Positions 15,629-23,106 of a stretch of DNA of 64,000 nt are shown piece after piece. The DNA is from Prauserella cavernicola (lineage in GTDB: Bacteria; Actinomycetota; Actinomycetes; Mycobacteriales; Pseudonocardiaceae). Both the position numbers and the translations under genes were made by a program. How positions within the stretch are numbered: position 1 is the stretch's first letter; every line of letters begins with the position of its first letter. A model generated the notes under the pieces. It saw only the letters and a program-made list of their open reading frames with translations. It searched no databases and was not told the origin of the DNA. Location of the stretch: the NCBI RefSeq assembly GCF_016595675.1, contig NZ_JAENJH010000009.1, positions 238,708-302,707 on the forward strand, given 5' to 3'.

Positions 15629-16000
15629 TCAGAAGAACAGCAGCGGGTCGATGTCACCGCTCGTCACCGCGACGGTGCCCGCCGTGGCGAGCAGGCACAC
15701 CGCGAGGAGCCGCAGGCTGACCCAGTCGCCGGCGAAGGCGCCCCTGGCGGGCGGCTGCCAGCCGGACTCCTCGGCGACGTCCTGGATCCCGCGGGCGTAA
15801 CCGGCCAGCTCGATGGCTCCGACGCGGTCGCCCGACAGTGCGAGGATGTCGCGAATCGCCGCGGCGTGCTGGTCGACCGTGGCGAGCAGACCCGGGGCCA
15901 GACCACTCGCGGCGAGCCCGACCCGGCTCAGCCGGTCGGAGAGCGCGGCGAGCTCCCGCCTGGAGGCAGACTCGTGCCACGCGTTCGACAACCAACCCAT
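15629..16000 (-). CDS. Hypothetical actinobacterial protein with C-terminal hydrophobic helix
   Basis: 123 residues, ATG at 15998-16000. The LATVDQHAAAIRDIL segment and overall size resemble small actinobacterial proteins annotated as DUF6401, but I cannot confirm the family. The last 30 residues include a hydrophobic helix (LRLLAVCLLATAGTVAV). It lies just downstream of gvpK on the same strand, separated by 19 bp, so it may be read through from the gas-vesicle operon. Confidence 0.55.
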   Translation of the reverse strand: MGWLSNAWHESASRRELAALSDRLSRVGLAASGLAPGLLATVDQHAAAIRDILALSGDRVGAIELAGYARGIQDVAEESGWQPPARGAFAGDWVSLRLLAVCLLATAGTVAVTSGDIDPLLFF

Positions 16001-16019
16001 GGGGCGGAGCCTATGTCAC

Positions 16020-16322
16020 CTATTCGGGTGCGAGAAGAGGGCCCAGCGGTCCTAGATCGATGTTGAGGTCCTCGGGTTCGAGCCCGAAGTGATCCCGCAG
16101 CTCACCCATCCGCTCCTCGAGTCGCATCAGGGTCAGGCCGATGCGTTCCACCTGCTCATCGCTCAGTTTTCCGTCGTCGACACGCCGCAGCGCCTGCCGT
16201 TCCATCAGCTGCCGCAGCAGCTCCACGATGGTCAGGACCAGGCTCACGAGACCCTTCTCGACGGTCTCGGGATCGGCGTCGATGTGCTCGGTCAGCTCGT
16301 TTCTGTGGGGGTTCTCACTCAC
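16020..16322 (-). CDS. gvpK: Gas vesicle protein GvpK
   Basis: 100 residues, GTG at 16320-16322, overlapping gvpS by 8 bp. The segment VLTIVELLRQLMERQALRRV followed by LSDEQVERIGLTLMRLEERM is the family hallmark. GvpK is an accessory protein needed for vesicle assembly and is usually the last gvp gene, as here. Confidence 0.93.
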   Translation of the reverse strand: MSENPHRNELTEHIDADPETVEKGLVSLVLTIVELLRQLMERQALRRVDDGKLSDEQVERIGLTLMRLEERMGELRDHFGLEPEDLNIDLGPLGPLLAPE

Positions 16323-16506
16323 CGGACAGGCTCCGTTCCAACGTGCTCGCCGAGGTGATCAGCGCCCGCAGCGACACGTGCACCAGGTCCACCTCGGCGA
16401 TCGACAGCGTCACCTCGCCGGAGAGCACCACGCCGCCGGCGAGTACCCGGTCCAGGAGGTCCACGAGCGCGATCCGGCGCTCGGGTGCGGGCTCCAGTTC
16501 GCTCAT
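16315..16506 (-). CDS. gvpS: Gas vesicle protein GvpS (short GvpA-like paralogue)
   Basis: 63 residues, ATG at 16504-16506 overlapping the end of gvpL by 4 bp. It has the GvpA-type core: ALVDLLDRVLAGGVVLSGEV then VDLVHVSLRALITS. Its place between gvpL and gvpK matches GvpS of Streptomyces-type clusters. These minor GvpA relatives are thought to help nucleate or cap the vesicle shell. Confidence 0.88.
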   Translation of the reverse strand: MSELEPAPERRIALVDLLDRVLAGGVVLSGEVTLSIAEVDLVHVSLRALITSASTLERSLSGE

Positions 16507-17282
16507 TCCCGCTCCTGCTCGACTCCGGCGAAGGAGTACGGCGGCCACGGTCCGGTCAGCTCCAGCCGCACGCCCGGCAGCTCGGAGCCGAGGCGTTCCA
16601 CGATCGCGGCGAGCTCGTCCGCCAACACGTCGTCGACCAGGTAGGCGCCGTTGAGCACCATCCAGTCGCGCTGCCCGGACAGCTTCGGGTCCTGCGGCGG
16701 GTGCCTGCGCGCGGCCGTGGCCAGCCCGGCGATCTCGCCGTGCAGCCGGTCGGCTCGCGCGGCGGCCGTCTGCTCGGCCCGCTCCCTCGCCGACAGCTGC
16801 GCCTTGCGGCGCAACAGGTACGCGGTGCCCGCGCCGGAGCCCTCCGAGGCCGCCTGCTCGGCCACCTCGGCCAGCGCGTCCGGGTCGGCGTAGCCCTTCA
16901 CGCCCCACTCGGTGCGCCCCGTCAACTGGTCCAGCGCGACGCCGAAGTCGGCCGCGCGCCGCGTCAGCAGTTCGCGTACCCGGTCGTCGCCGAGATAGAC
17001 CGTCGCGAGCCGCAGGGGCACCGCGGCCGGCGCTGCCCGCACCACGGCGGTCACCACGGCGTCGTGGGCGCGGGCGGTGTCCGCGAGCCAGTCCAGGTCC
17101 TCCAGGTTGCTCTTCAGCGGTTCGGCTCCGAACTCGGCGAGGTCCACGTCGCTCACCACGGCGGCGAGTCCCGAACTCTCGAGCACCCGTACCGGCTCAC
17201 CGGCCACGCCGGTCAGCGTCCGGGAGCCCACGGCCACATCGCGAGCCACGGCGTAGAGCCAGCGTCCTTCCTTGTCCGCCAT
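16503..17282 (-). CDS. gvpL: Gas vesicle protein GvpL/GvpF family (second copy)
   Basis: 259 residues; ATG at 17280-17282 (a second ATG directly before, at 17285, is equally possible). It starts WLYAVARDV as do GvpL/F proteins, has VPLRLATVYLGDD near residue 85 and ends with LTGPWPPYSF, the motif shared by the family. GvpL and GvpF bind GvpA monomers and act early in assembly. It couples to gvpS through an ATGA overlap. Confidence 0.92.
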   Translation of the reverse strand: MADKEGRWLYAVARDVAVGSRTLTGVAGEPVRVLESSGLAAVVSDVDLAEFGAEPLKSNLEDLDWLADTARAHDAVVTAVVRAAPAAVPLRLATVYLGDDRVRELLTRRAADFGVALDQLTGRTEWGVKGYADPDALAEVAEQAASEGSGAGTAYLLRRKAQLSARERAEQTAAARADRLHGEIAGLATAARRHPPQDPKLSGQRDWMVLNGAYLVDDVLADELAAIVERLGSELPGVRLELTGPWPPYSFAGVEQERE

Positions 17283-17306
17283 CATCGTCCCCCGATTCCC
17301 TCCGCC

Positions 17307-17741
17307 TTAGCCGCGCTCCCGCTCTGCCGGCTCCTGTTCGGCGGCGAACTCGCCGTCCACCACATCCACCTGCTCGTCGTCGTACTCGTCGTCGGCCGCC
17401 TCGACCTGCTTGGGTTCCGCACGCCCCGACTCGAGTCTGGCCACGCGCTCCCGCAGCTCCCGGTTCTCCTGTTCCAGCTCACGGCGGTCGTTGCCGCTGG
17501 TGAGCCACGGGTCGCTCTCCCACCAGTCGATGCCCACCTCCTTCGCCGTCTCCAGCGAGGCGACCACGAGCCGCAGCTTGATGGTGAGCAGTTCGATGTC
17601 GAGCAGGTTCACCTGGATGTCCCCGGCGATCACGAGCCCCTTGTCGAGCACGCGCTCGAGGATGTCCCCGAGGTTGGCGCTCCGGCTCGATCCCTGTGCG
17701 CCACCGAGCGCGGTGGAGGTCGGCCGTCCGATCTCGGTCAT
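17307..17741 (-). CDS. gvpJ: Gas vesicle protein GvpJ (GvpA-like with acidic coiled-coil tail)
   Basis: 144 residues, ATG at 17739-17741. Residues ~23-70 are the GvpA/J core: LGDILERVLDKGLVIAGDIQ and LLTIKLRLVVASLETA. A predicted coiled coil follows (RRELEQENRELRERVARLES, ~residues 90-110) and then an acidic D/E-rich tail. GvpJ is a minor shell/tip component. It starts inside the end of gvpO (4-bp overlap). Confidence 0.9.
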   Translation of the reverse strand: MTEIGRPTSTALGGAQGSSRSANLGDILERVLDKGLVIAGDIQVNLLDIELLTIKLRLVVASLETAKEVGIDWWESDPWLTSGNDRRELEQENRELRERVARLESGRAEPKQVEAADDEYDDEQVDVVDGEFAAEQEPAERERG

Positions 17742-18052
17742 GCGATCCCGTTCCCTGCGTCCGTTCTGCCCCTGACGTAGCGGCGGGCCCTGCGGTAGGC
17801 CAGCAGCTCTCCGGTCAGGTCGAGGTCCACCTCGTACTGTGCGAGCAAGTCCGATGTGGAGGGAATGCGCCGTTCCTCGATCACCTCCACCCCCACACGC
17901 CACCCGTCGTCGGTCGGCTCCACCGACGTGGCGCCGATGAGCTCCCTGCCCGTCAGCGACGAGATGTGGCCGAGTGCCGTCTCGGCGGCATCCGGTGCGG
18001 ACAGTTCCGCCGGGGCCTTGCGGGAAGTGCGTCGTTCGCCTGCCACCGCCAT
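17738..18052 (-). CDS. gvpO: Gas vesicle protein GvpO
   Basis: About 104 residues; ATG at 18052, though a GTG one codon earlier overlaps the stop of gvpG. The C-terminal half, with RIPSTSDLLAQYEVDLDLTG then YRRARRYVRGR, is typical of GvpO. In haloarchaea GvpO is needed for gvp expression/assembly. An AAGGAG site lies close upstream. Confidence 0.9.
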   Translation of the reverse strand: MAVAGERRTSRKAPAELSAPDAAETALGHISSLTGRELIGATSVEPTDDGWRVGVEVIEERRIPSTSDLLAQYEVDLDLTGELLAYRRARRYVRGRTDAGNGIA

Positions 18053-18303
18053 CACTCCTTTCCGGCGCCGGGAGCCTCGCGGTCACCGGTCATCCGGTCG
18101 AGGGCGGCCTGCTGGATCCGCGCCTCCTCCTCGGCGGTGATCTCACCCGCGGCCCTCGCCTCCTCGGCGGCCTCGAGCTCCCTGCGCACCGAGGCCGGGT
18201 CGTACAGCTCGGACTCCACTTGCTCCTGGACGACCTTGCCGAGCGAGATCACCCCACGGACCGGGGCCAGCGGGAGCCCGGTGATGAACGAGAGCAGACC
18301 CAT
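18052..18303 (-). CDS. gvpG: Gas vesicle protein GvpG
   Basis: 83 residues, ATG at 18301-18303. Starts MGLLSFITGLPLAPVRGVIS, the conserved GvpG amphipathic N-terminus, followed by a charged helix rich in Glu/Ala. It is an accessory assembly factor that associates with GvpF/L. Only 4 bp separate it from gvpF. Confidence 0.9.
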   Translation of the reverse strand: MGLLSFITGLPLAPVRGVISLGKVVQEQVESELYDPASVRRELEAAEEARAAGEITAEEEARIQQAALDRMTGDREAPGAGKE

Positions 18304-18307
18304 GTCC

Positions 18308-19084
18308 TCACCCCTGCGGTTGCTGCGTCACGACGAAGTCGTAGGGGGCGAGCGGACCGAGCAGCCGCAACTCGACCCTGCCCTCCCAGTCCTGCGCCAG
18401 CTCGCCGACCACGCGCTCGAGCTCGTCCTGCTCGGCCACCTCGCACAGGCACGCGAGGTACACGGCGTCGCGCTCGTGGGTCGCCTCCCGCACGTTCAGC
18501 GCCACACACGCGCCCTCGAGCACCTCGACCGTCCGGCTGGTGTCCTGCTCACGTTTCGCGGCGATCGTGTTGTTGATCAGCTCGCCCAGCGCGATGCGGT
18601 CGTTGCGGGCGGCGTCCTCGGGCAGGCTGTTCACGGAGTCCCGCAACCGCGCGGCCTCGTCGCTCTCGGACAGGATCTCGCGCAGGATCGCCTGCTCGTC
18701 GTAGCGGCCCTTGACGACGTACTGGGCCTTGCCCTCGAGCTCCTCCAACGCGGAACGGAACTCGTCGTGGTGCTCGGCGAGCAGTTCCTCGGTGACGGCG
18801 TCCTCCCCGGCCACGACCGCGCCGAAGCGCAGTGGCAGCACCGGGGCCACCCCCGAGGTGGCGTCGAGCACCTGCGCGTGCATGGACAGGTCCGCGGGTT
18901 TGCCGAGCGGCGTCCCGGCGTCGATCTCGCTCACCAGCGCCGCGACGTCGCCGTGCTTCACCAGCGTGATCGGGCTTGGCGGGTCGCCGATTCCCCGCGC
19001 CTCGGGGTCGCTCTCGACGTCGGAGGGCACGATTCCGTACACGTAGAGAGCGGTTCTGTGCTCGGTCTGCTCGCCGGTCGTCAT
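18308..19084 (-). CDS. gvpF: Gas vesicle protein GvpF
   Basis: 258 residues, ATG at 19082-19084. N-terminus ALYVYGIVPSDV, central VLPLRFGAVVAGEDAV and C-terminal LLGPLAPYDFV are the GvpF/L family signatures. It sits directly after gvpA, the usual place of gvpF; structurally known GvpF binds the gas-facing side and interacts with GvpA. Confidence 0.92.
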   Translation of the reverse strand: MTTGEQTEHRTALYVYGIVPSDVESDPEARGIGDPPSPITLVKHGDVAALVSEIDAGTPLGKPADLSMHAQVLDATSGVAPVLPLRFGAVVAGEDAVTEELLAEHHDEFRSALEELEGKAQYVVKGRYDEQAILREILSESDEAARLRDSVNSLPEDAARNDRIALGELINNTIAAKREQDTSRTVEVLEGACVALNVREATHERDAVYLACLCEVAEQDELERVVGELAQDWEGRVELRLLGPLAPYDFVVTQQPQG

Positions 19085-19085
19085 G

Positions 19086-19490
19086 TCAGCCGTCCCTCCG
19101 CTTGCGGCGGGCGGTCTGCCGTTCCTCGTCGTCGTCGGCGCCGAGGAAGTCCGTGAGCTTCTCTCCCGCTGCTTCCAGCGCGCCCTTCGTCTTCGACTTG
19201 GCGCCGCCCTCGGTCATGTCCTGCATGAGGTCGGGCAGCCCCTTCTGCTGGTCGTTGGCCGGGATGTCGAGCCGGTTCACCGCCTCCGCGAAGCGCAGGT
19301 AGGTGTCCACGCTCGCCACGACGATCCGCGCGTCGATCGTCAGCAGTTCGATGCCGACGAGGGAGACGCGCACATAGGCGTCGATCACGAGGCCCTTGTC
19401 CAGAATGGTGTCGATGACGTCGGCGAGGCCAGACGACGAGGGGCCGCTGAAGCCGCCTCCTCCGCCTGACGGCTGTACGGCTGTGGTCAC
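19086..19490 (-). CDS. gvpA: Gas vesicle structural protein GvpA
   Basis: 134 residues, ATG at 19488-19490. Core at residues ~21-75: [20 protein letters not shown] then [20 protein letters not shown], i.e. the amphipathic helix-beta-beta-helix that builds the vesicle ribs. It has a Gly-rich N-terminal extension and a basic/acidic C-terminal tail (~residues 85-134), as in actinobacterial GvpA, which makes it longer than the ~70-residue cyanobacterial protein. Confidence 0.92.
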   Translation of the reverse strand: MTTAVQPSGGGGGFSGPSSSGLADVIDTILDKGLVIDAYVRVSLVGIELLTIDARIVVASVDTYLRFAEAVNRLDIPANDQQKGLPDLMQDMTEGGAKSKTKGALEAAGEKLTDFLGADDDEERQTARRKRRDG

Positions 19491-20653
19491 GAACGACCTC
19501 CTCGGCTCCTGCTGCTCCTGCGGGTCGGCGTCCCCTCCGCGGCCCGGCGACGCCTTCGGGGCCTGGGAGCCTCCTCCTCTTCCTCGTCGTCCTCTGCTTC
19601 GGCGACGTCCGGTTCGCCGGCGTCTACTTCCTTTTCTTCTTCGGTGTCGTCGGTGTCTTCTGTGTCCTCGGCGTCGAGGTCGTCGTCCTCGCGCTCGTCC
19701 TCGGCCTCATCGGTGTCCTCTTCGGACTCCTCGACGACCTCGCCGTCGCGGATCTCGCCGCGCCAGCCCTCGACCTCGTCGGGGCGCAGGATCGCGTGGG
19801 CGCTGACGTAGCGGCTGAAGTGCTTGAGCTCCAGCCGGGCCCGGCGACCCTGTGCGCGCCAGATGTTGCCGGTCTTCTCGAACAGGCCCTGCGGGTGGTA
19901 CTCGAGCACCAGCACGATCCTGGTGAGGTTCGGCGCGAGCTCGTGGAACGTCACCGCACCGTCCACATAGCCCTTCTGGCCCTTGGAACGCCAGACGATC
20001 CGCTCGTTGGGGACCTGCTCCTGGATCGTCGACTCCCACGTGCGGTGGGACAGGAAGATCTGAGCCTTCCACGCGAGCTTCTCGTCGGAGACCTGCTCCA
20101 CGCTCTCGACCTTCTTCATGAACCGGGGGAAGTCGGTGAAGCGGGTCCACTGGTCGTAGGCCAGGTCGATGGGCACGCCGATGTCGATGGACTCGACGAT
20201 GTTGGTGACCTTCACCTTGGTGCTGGTGCCGCCGCCCTCGCCGCCGCCACCGAGCCCGACGGCGTTCTTGACCTTGTCCTTGATGCCGGAGAACCCGGCG
20301 CTCAGCGCCGCTGACATCGGTGACTTGCCCTCGGCAAGCTTGGACGCTCCGGTGAGCGCGGCCTTGAGTCCGCCGCCGCCTCCGCCGCTCTCGGCGTAGT
20401 CGGTGAGCCGCTCCGCCGTGGCGGACACGCGGTCGGTCACCGACGACGCCGCCCGCTGGGCCATGGTCGTGGCCAGCTGTCCGAGCGCCTGCTTCAGCAA
20501 CTCCGAGGGTGACAGTGCGGAACTCGCCGCCTGCGCGGCCCCGCCCGCGGTCTTCGCCGCCCCACTCGCGGTCTTCGCGGCGCCTCCCGCCGCTTTCTTG
20601 GCCGTGCCTCCCGCGGCTTTCGTCGCGTTCGCAGCCGATCTCGTGGCCATCAT
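19487..20653 (-). CDS. SRPBCC (polyketide cyclase/dehydrase-like) protein of the gas-vesicle cluster
   Basis: 388 residues from ATG at 20651-20653 (GGGAGG at 20659-20664; a second ATG follows immediately). Residues 1-50 are repeats of AAGGAAKTA type. Residues ~145-285 form a SRPBCC domain ([33 protein letters not shown], later [19 protein letters not shown]). A 90-residue D/E-rich then R-rich tail follows. SRPBCC genes regularly accompany actinobacterial gvp clusters, but their role is unknown; a chaperone-like lipid/hydrophobic-ligand function is a guess. Overlaps gvpA by 4 bp. Confidence 0.82.
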   Translation of the reverse strand: MMATRSAANATKAAGGTAKKAAGGAAKTASGAAKTAGGAAQAASSALSPSELLKQALGQLATTMAQRAASSVTDRVSATAERLTDYAESGGGGGGLKAALTGASKLAEGKSPMSAALSAGFSGIKDKVKNAVGLGGGGEGGGTSTKVKVTNIVESIDIGVPIDLAYDQWTRFTDFPRFMKKVESVEQVSDEKLAWKAQIFLSHRTWESTIQEQVPNERIVWRSKGQKGYVDGAVTFHELAPNLTRIVLVLEYHPQGLFEKTGNIWRAQGRRARLELKHFSRYVSAHAILRPDEVEGWRGEIRDGEVVEESEEDTDEAEDEREDDDLDAEDTEDTDDTEEEKEVDAGEPDVAEAEDDEEEEEAPRPRRRRRAAEGTPTRRSSRSRGGRS

Positions 20654-20655
20654 CC

Positions 20656-21234
20656 TCACCTCCCGGTGCGCCGGACGGGTGCCCGTCCGGATGCGGACCG
20701 TGCCTGTGTGGTGGCGCGGCTACGGCTCGAGCGGCTCTGCGTGGACCGGGTGGCCGGGGCGTTCCTGCGCCGGGGCGGTTCCGGTTCCTCGTCGGCCTCG
20801 GGCTCGTCGGACACTTCGGACACTTCGCCGTTGTCGGACTCCACGGAGTCGTCGACGGGTTCCTCGTCGGCGTCGATGTAGTCGTCGTCCGCGGGCTGTT
20901 CGCCGTTCTCGTCCTGTCCGCGCGTGCCGCGCACCGGATTGGTGATCCGGTCCTGCAGCCGGTCGTTGAGCGAGTCGATGCGACTGCTCGCCGCCGTGAC
21001 CGCCGCCGACCTGGCCGCGTCGAGCAGCTCACCTCGGACGCTGTCGGTGATCTTGCTGAGTTCTGGCGACGCTGCGAGCCGTTTCACTCCCTGTTGCAGC
21101 AGCTCGCGAGGTGCCGCACCGAACTTTCCGGTGGCGCCCGCGGCGGCGATCATCAGCGCCAGCCGCATCTTGCGAGTGCGTCCAAGGAGGTAACCGGCTC
21201 CAACCGCCGCGGCAACCTGTGCCCCGCCTTTCAC
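20656..21234 (-). CDS. Gas-vesicle-cluster-associated protein (GvpT-like), first gene of operon
   Basis: 192 residues, ATG at 21232-21234. An N-terminal GAQVAAAVGAGYLLGRTRKM hydrophobic/basic segment and a second one (LALMIAAAGATGKFG) are followed by a helix-rich stretch, an acidic region and a Arg/Ser-rich tail. Similar proteins are first in Streptomyces-type gvp operons and are often mislabelled as DNA primase. No catalytic motif is visible. The promoter must lie in 21235-21433, shared with the divergent kinase. Confidence 0.65.
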   Translation of the reverse strand: MKGGAQVAAAVGAGYLLGRTRKMRLALMIAAAGATGKFGAAPRELLQQGVKRLAASPELSKITDSVRGELLDAARSAAVTAASSRIDSLNDRLQDRITNPVRGTRGQDENGEQPADDDYIDADEEPVDDSVESDNGEVSEVSDEPEADEEPEPPRRRNAPATRSTQSRSSRSRATTQARSASGRAPVRRTGR

Positions 21235-21433
21235 GATCGATCTCCTTCGATCATTGGTGTTTGCTAACGTGCCGGGTCTTGCTCGCTCCAGTTACCCGCG
21301 ATCGGGTGACACCAAAACGCTGTTTTGGTCGCCCGGAGGCGAATTACTCCAGGTGGACCAGCATGTGTCGGGTCCTAGGCGGGTGAGCCGGGAACACACG
21401 CCGTAATCTGTCCGCGTGAAAGGGGAGGCGTAG
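21235..21433. promoter_or_regulatory. Divergent promoter region, gvp operon / Ser-Thr kinase
   Basis: 199 bp between two outward-facing gene sets. Somewhat less GC-rich than its surroundings. A ribosome site GGGGAGG precedes the kinase GTG, and AAGGAG lies just before the gvp start. I could not define -10/-35 boxes with confidence. Confidence 0.6.
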
Positions 21434-23047
21434 GTGAGTGACGACGAGGGACGGCTGGTCGCAGGCCGTTACCGCCTCCAGGCTCGTATCGGCAGCGGCG
21501 CGATGGGAGTCGTGTGGCGTGCGGTCGACGAGCGCCTCGACCGCGTGGTCGCGGTGAAGCAGCTCCTGCTGCCGCCGGGGCTCAACGAGACCGAGACCGA
21601 GAAGGCGCGCCAGCGCGCGTTCCGGGAGGGGCGCATCGCTGCGCGGTTGCAGCATCCCCACGCCATCTCGCTCTACAACGTCGCCGACGAGGACGGTCAC
21701 CCGTTGCTGGTGATGGAGTACCTGCCGTCGCGCAGTCTCTCCGCGGTGCTCGACGAGCGCAGCGTGCTGCCGCCGGTCGAAGCCGCCCGCATCGGCGCGC
21801 AGGTCGCCTCGGCGCTGACCGTGGCCCACGCGGCCGGGGTGATCCACCGCGACGTCAAGCCGGGCAACATCCTGCTCGGCGACGACGGCACCACCAAGAT
21901 CACCGACTTCGGCATCTCCCGCGCCGCCGGTGACATCAGCGTGACCAGCACCGGCCTGCTCGCGGGCACGCCCGCGTACCTGTCGCCCGAAACCGCGCGC
22001 GGTGCCGAGCCCGGCCCGGCCTCGGACGTGTTCTCGCTCGGCGCCACGCTCTACGCGGCCATCGAGGGTCAGCCGCCGTTCGGCAACACCGAGAACGAGA
22101 TCGCGTTGTTGCATACGGTCGCGACGGGCCGGACGATCCCGCCGCGTCAGGCGGGCCCGCTCACCGCGCAGCTGCAGGCCATGCTGGGCACCGAGCCCGC
22201 GACGCGGCCCACGATGGCGCAGGTCGCCGAGTCGCTGCAGGCCGTCGCAGACGGAAAGCCGCCGGTGCTCGTCGAACCGCCTACGCTGCCCGCGACCTTG
22301 CCCGCCGCGCCGCCGCGCAGGCCCGCGACCCGGCTCGACCTCCACCCCTCGGTGCCGCCGCCCCAGCCGCCCTCCCCGCCGCAACGCGCCGCGGCGCACA
22401 ACCACGCTCCGTCGGGCCCGGCGCCGAAGAACGAGGGCTCGCGCAAGCGCATCGCCCTGACCGCGCTCGCCGTCATCGCCGCGGCGGCCATCGGCATCCT
22501 GGTGGCCGAGCTGCTCGTGACCGCCACCGCCGAGTCGTCGGACACCGCGGCCGGTGCGGCCGCACTCACCACCGCCGCCACGACCACCGCCGTGAGCACG
22601 CCGTCACCGGCACCGACCTCCGAGACCGTCGACCCGGACGACCTCGCGCAGGCCGTCGCCGGCTACTACGCGTCGCTGCCCGACGACACCGACGCGGGCT
22701 GGCAGTCGCTGGGCCCCGGACTGCGGAAGCAGGGGCAGCAGCAGTACGAGCGGTTCTGGAGCGACATCAAGGCCGTCGAGGTGGTGAACGGTCCCGCGAC
22801 GTACGGCGAGTCGACCGTGCAGGTCGGCATCGAGCTGACCGTGGCAGGCGGCGACGTGTACCGCGAGGTCCACCGGCTAGGCCTGGTCGTGGAGGACGGC
22901 ACTCCGCTGATCGACTCCGACGAGCTCATGTCGTCCCGCCAGATCAAGGCGGACAAGAAAGACAGCGACGACAAGAAGGACGACAAGGGCGGCAAGGGCC
23001 GCAAGCACGAGGACCGCGGCGACGACGATTCCGACGACGACGGCTGA
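21434..23047 (+). CDS. PknB-type serine/threonine protein kinase with extracytoplasmic domain
   Basis: 537 residues. Kinase domain ~residues 12-270: GSGAMGVV loop, Lys42 in VAVKQLL, HRDVKPGN with catalytic Asp140, DFG at 158-160, and GTPAYLSPE activation segment end. A Pro-rich linker follows, one membrane helix at ~336-358 (ALTALAVIAAAAIGILVAEL), then a Thr/Ser-rich segment and an outside domain of ~140 residues that is not PASTA, ending in a Lys/Asp-rich tail. Divergent from the gvp operon; it may be coregulated with, or regulate, it (inference). Confidence 0.9.
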   Translation: MSDDEGRLVAGRYRLQARIGSGAMGVVWRAVDERLDRVVAVKQLLLPPGLNETETEKARQRAFREGRIAARLQHPHAISLYNVADEDGHPLLVMEYLPSRSLSAVLDERSVLPPVEAARIGAQVASALTVAHAAGVIHRDVKPGNILLGDDGTTKITDFGISRAAGDISVTSTGLLAGTPAYLSPETARGAEPGPASDVFSLGATLYAAIEGQPPFGNTENEIALLHTVATGRTIPPRQAGPLTAQLQAMLGTEPATRPTMAQVAESLQAVADGKPPVLVEPPTLPATLPAAPPRRPATRLDLHPSVPPPQPPSPPQRAAAHNHAPSGPAPKNEGSRKRIALTALAVIAAAAIGILVAELLVTATAESSDTAAGAAALTTAATTTAVSTPSPAPTSETVDPDDLAQAVAGYYASLPDDTDAGWQSLGPGLRKQGQQQYERFWSDIKAVEVVNGPATYGESTVQVGIELTVAGGDVYREVHRLGLVVEDGTPLIDSDELMSSRQIKADKKDSDDKKDDKGGKGRKHEDRGDDDSDDDG

Positions 23048-23106
23048 GGTTGCCCGGGGTACCGATCAGCGAATCCTGCCTGGTGGGGTAGTTTTGTCCA
23101 GCTTCG

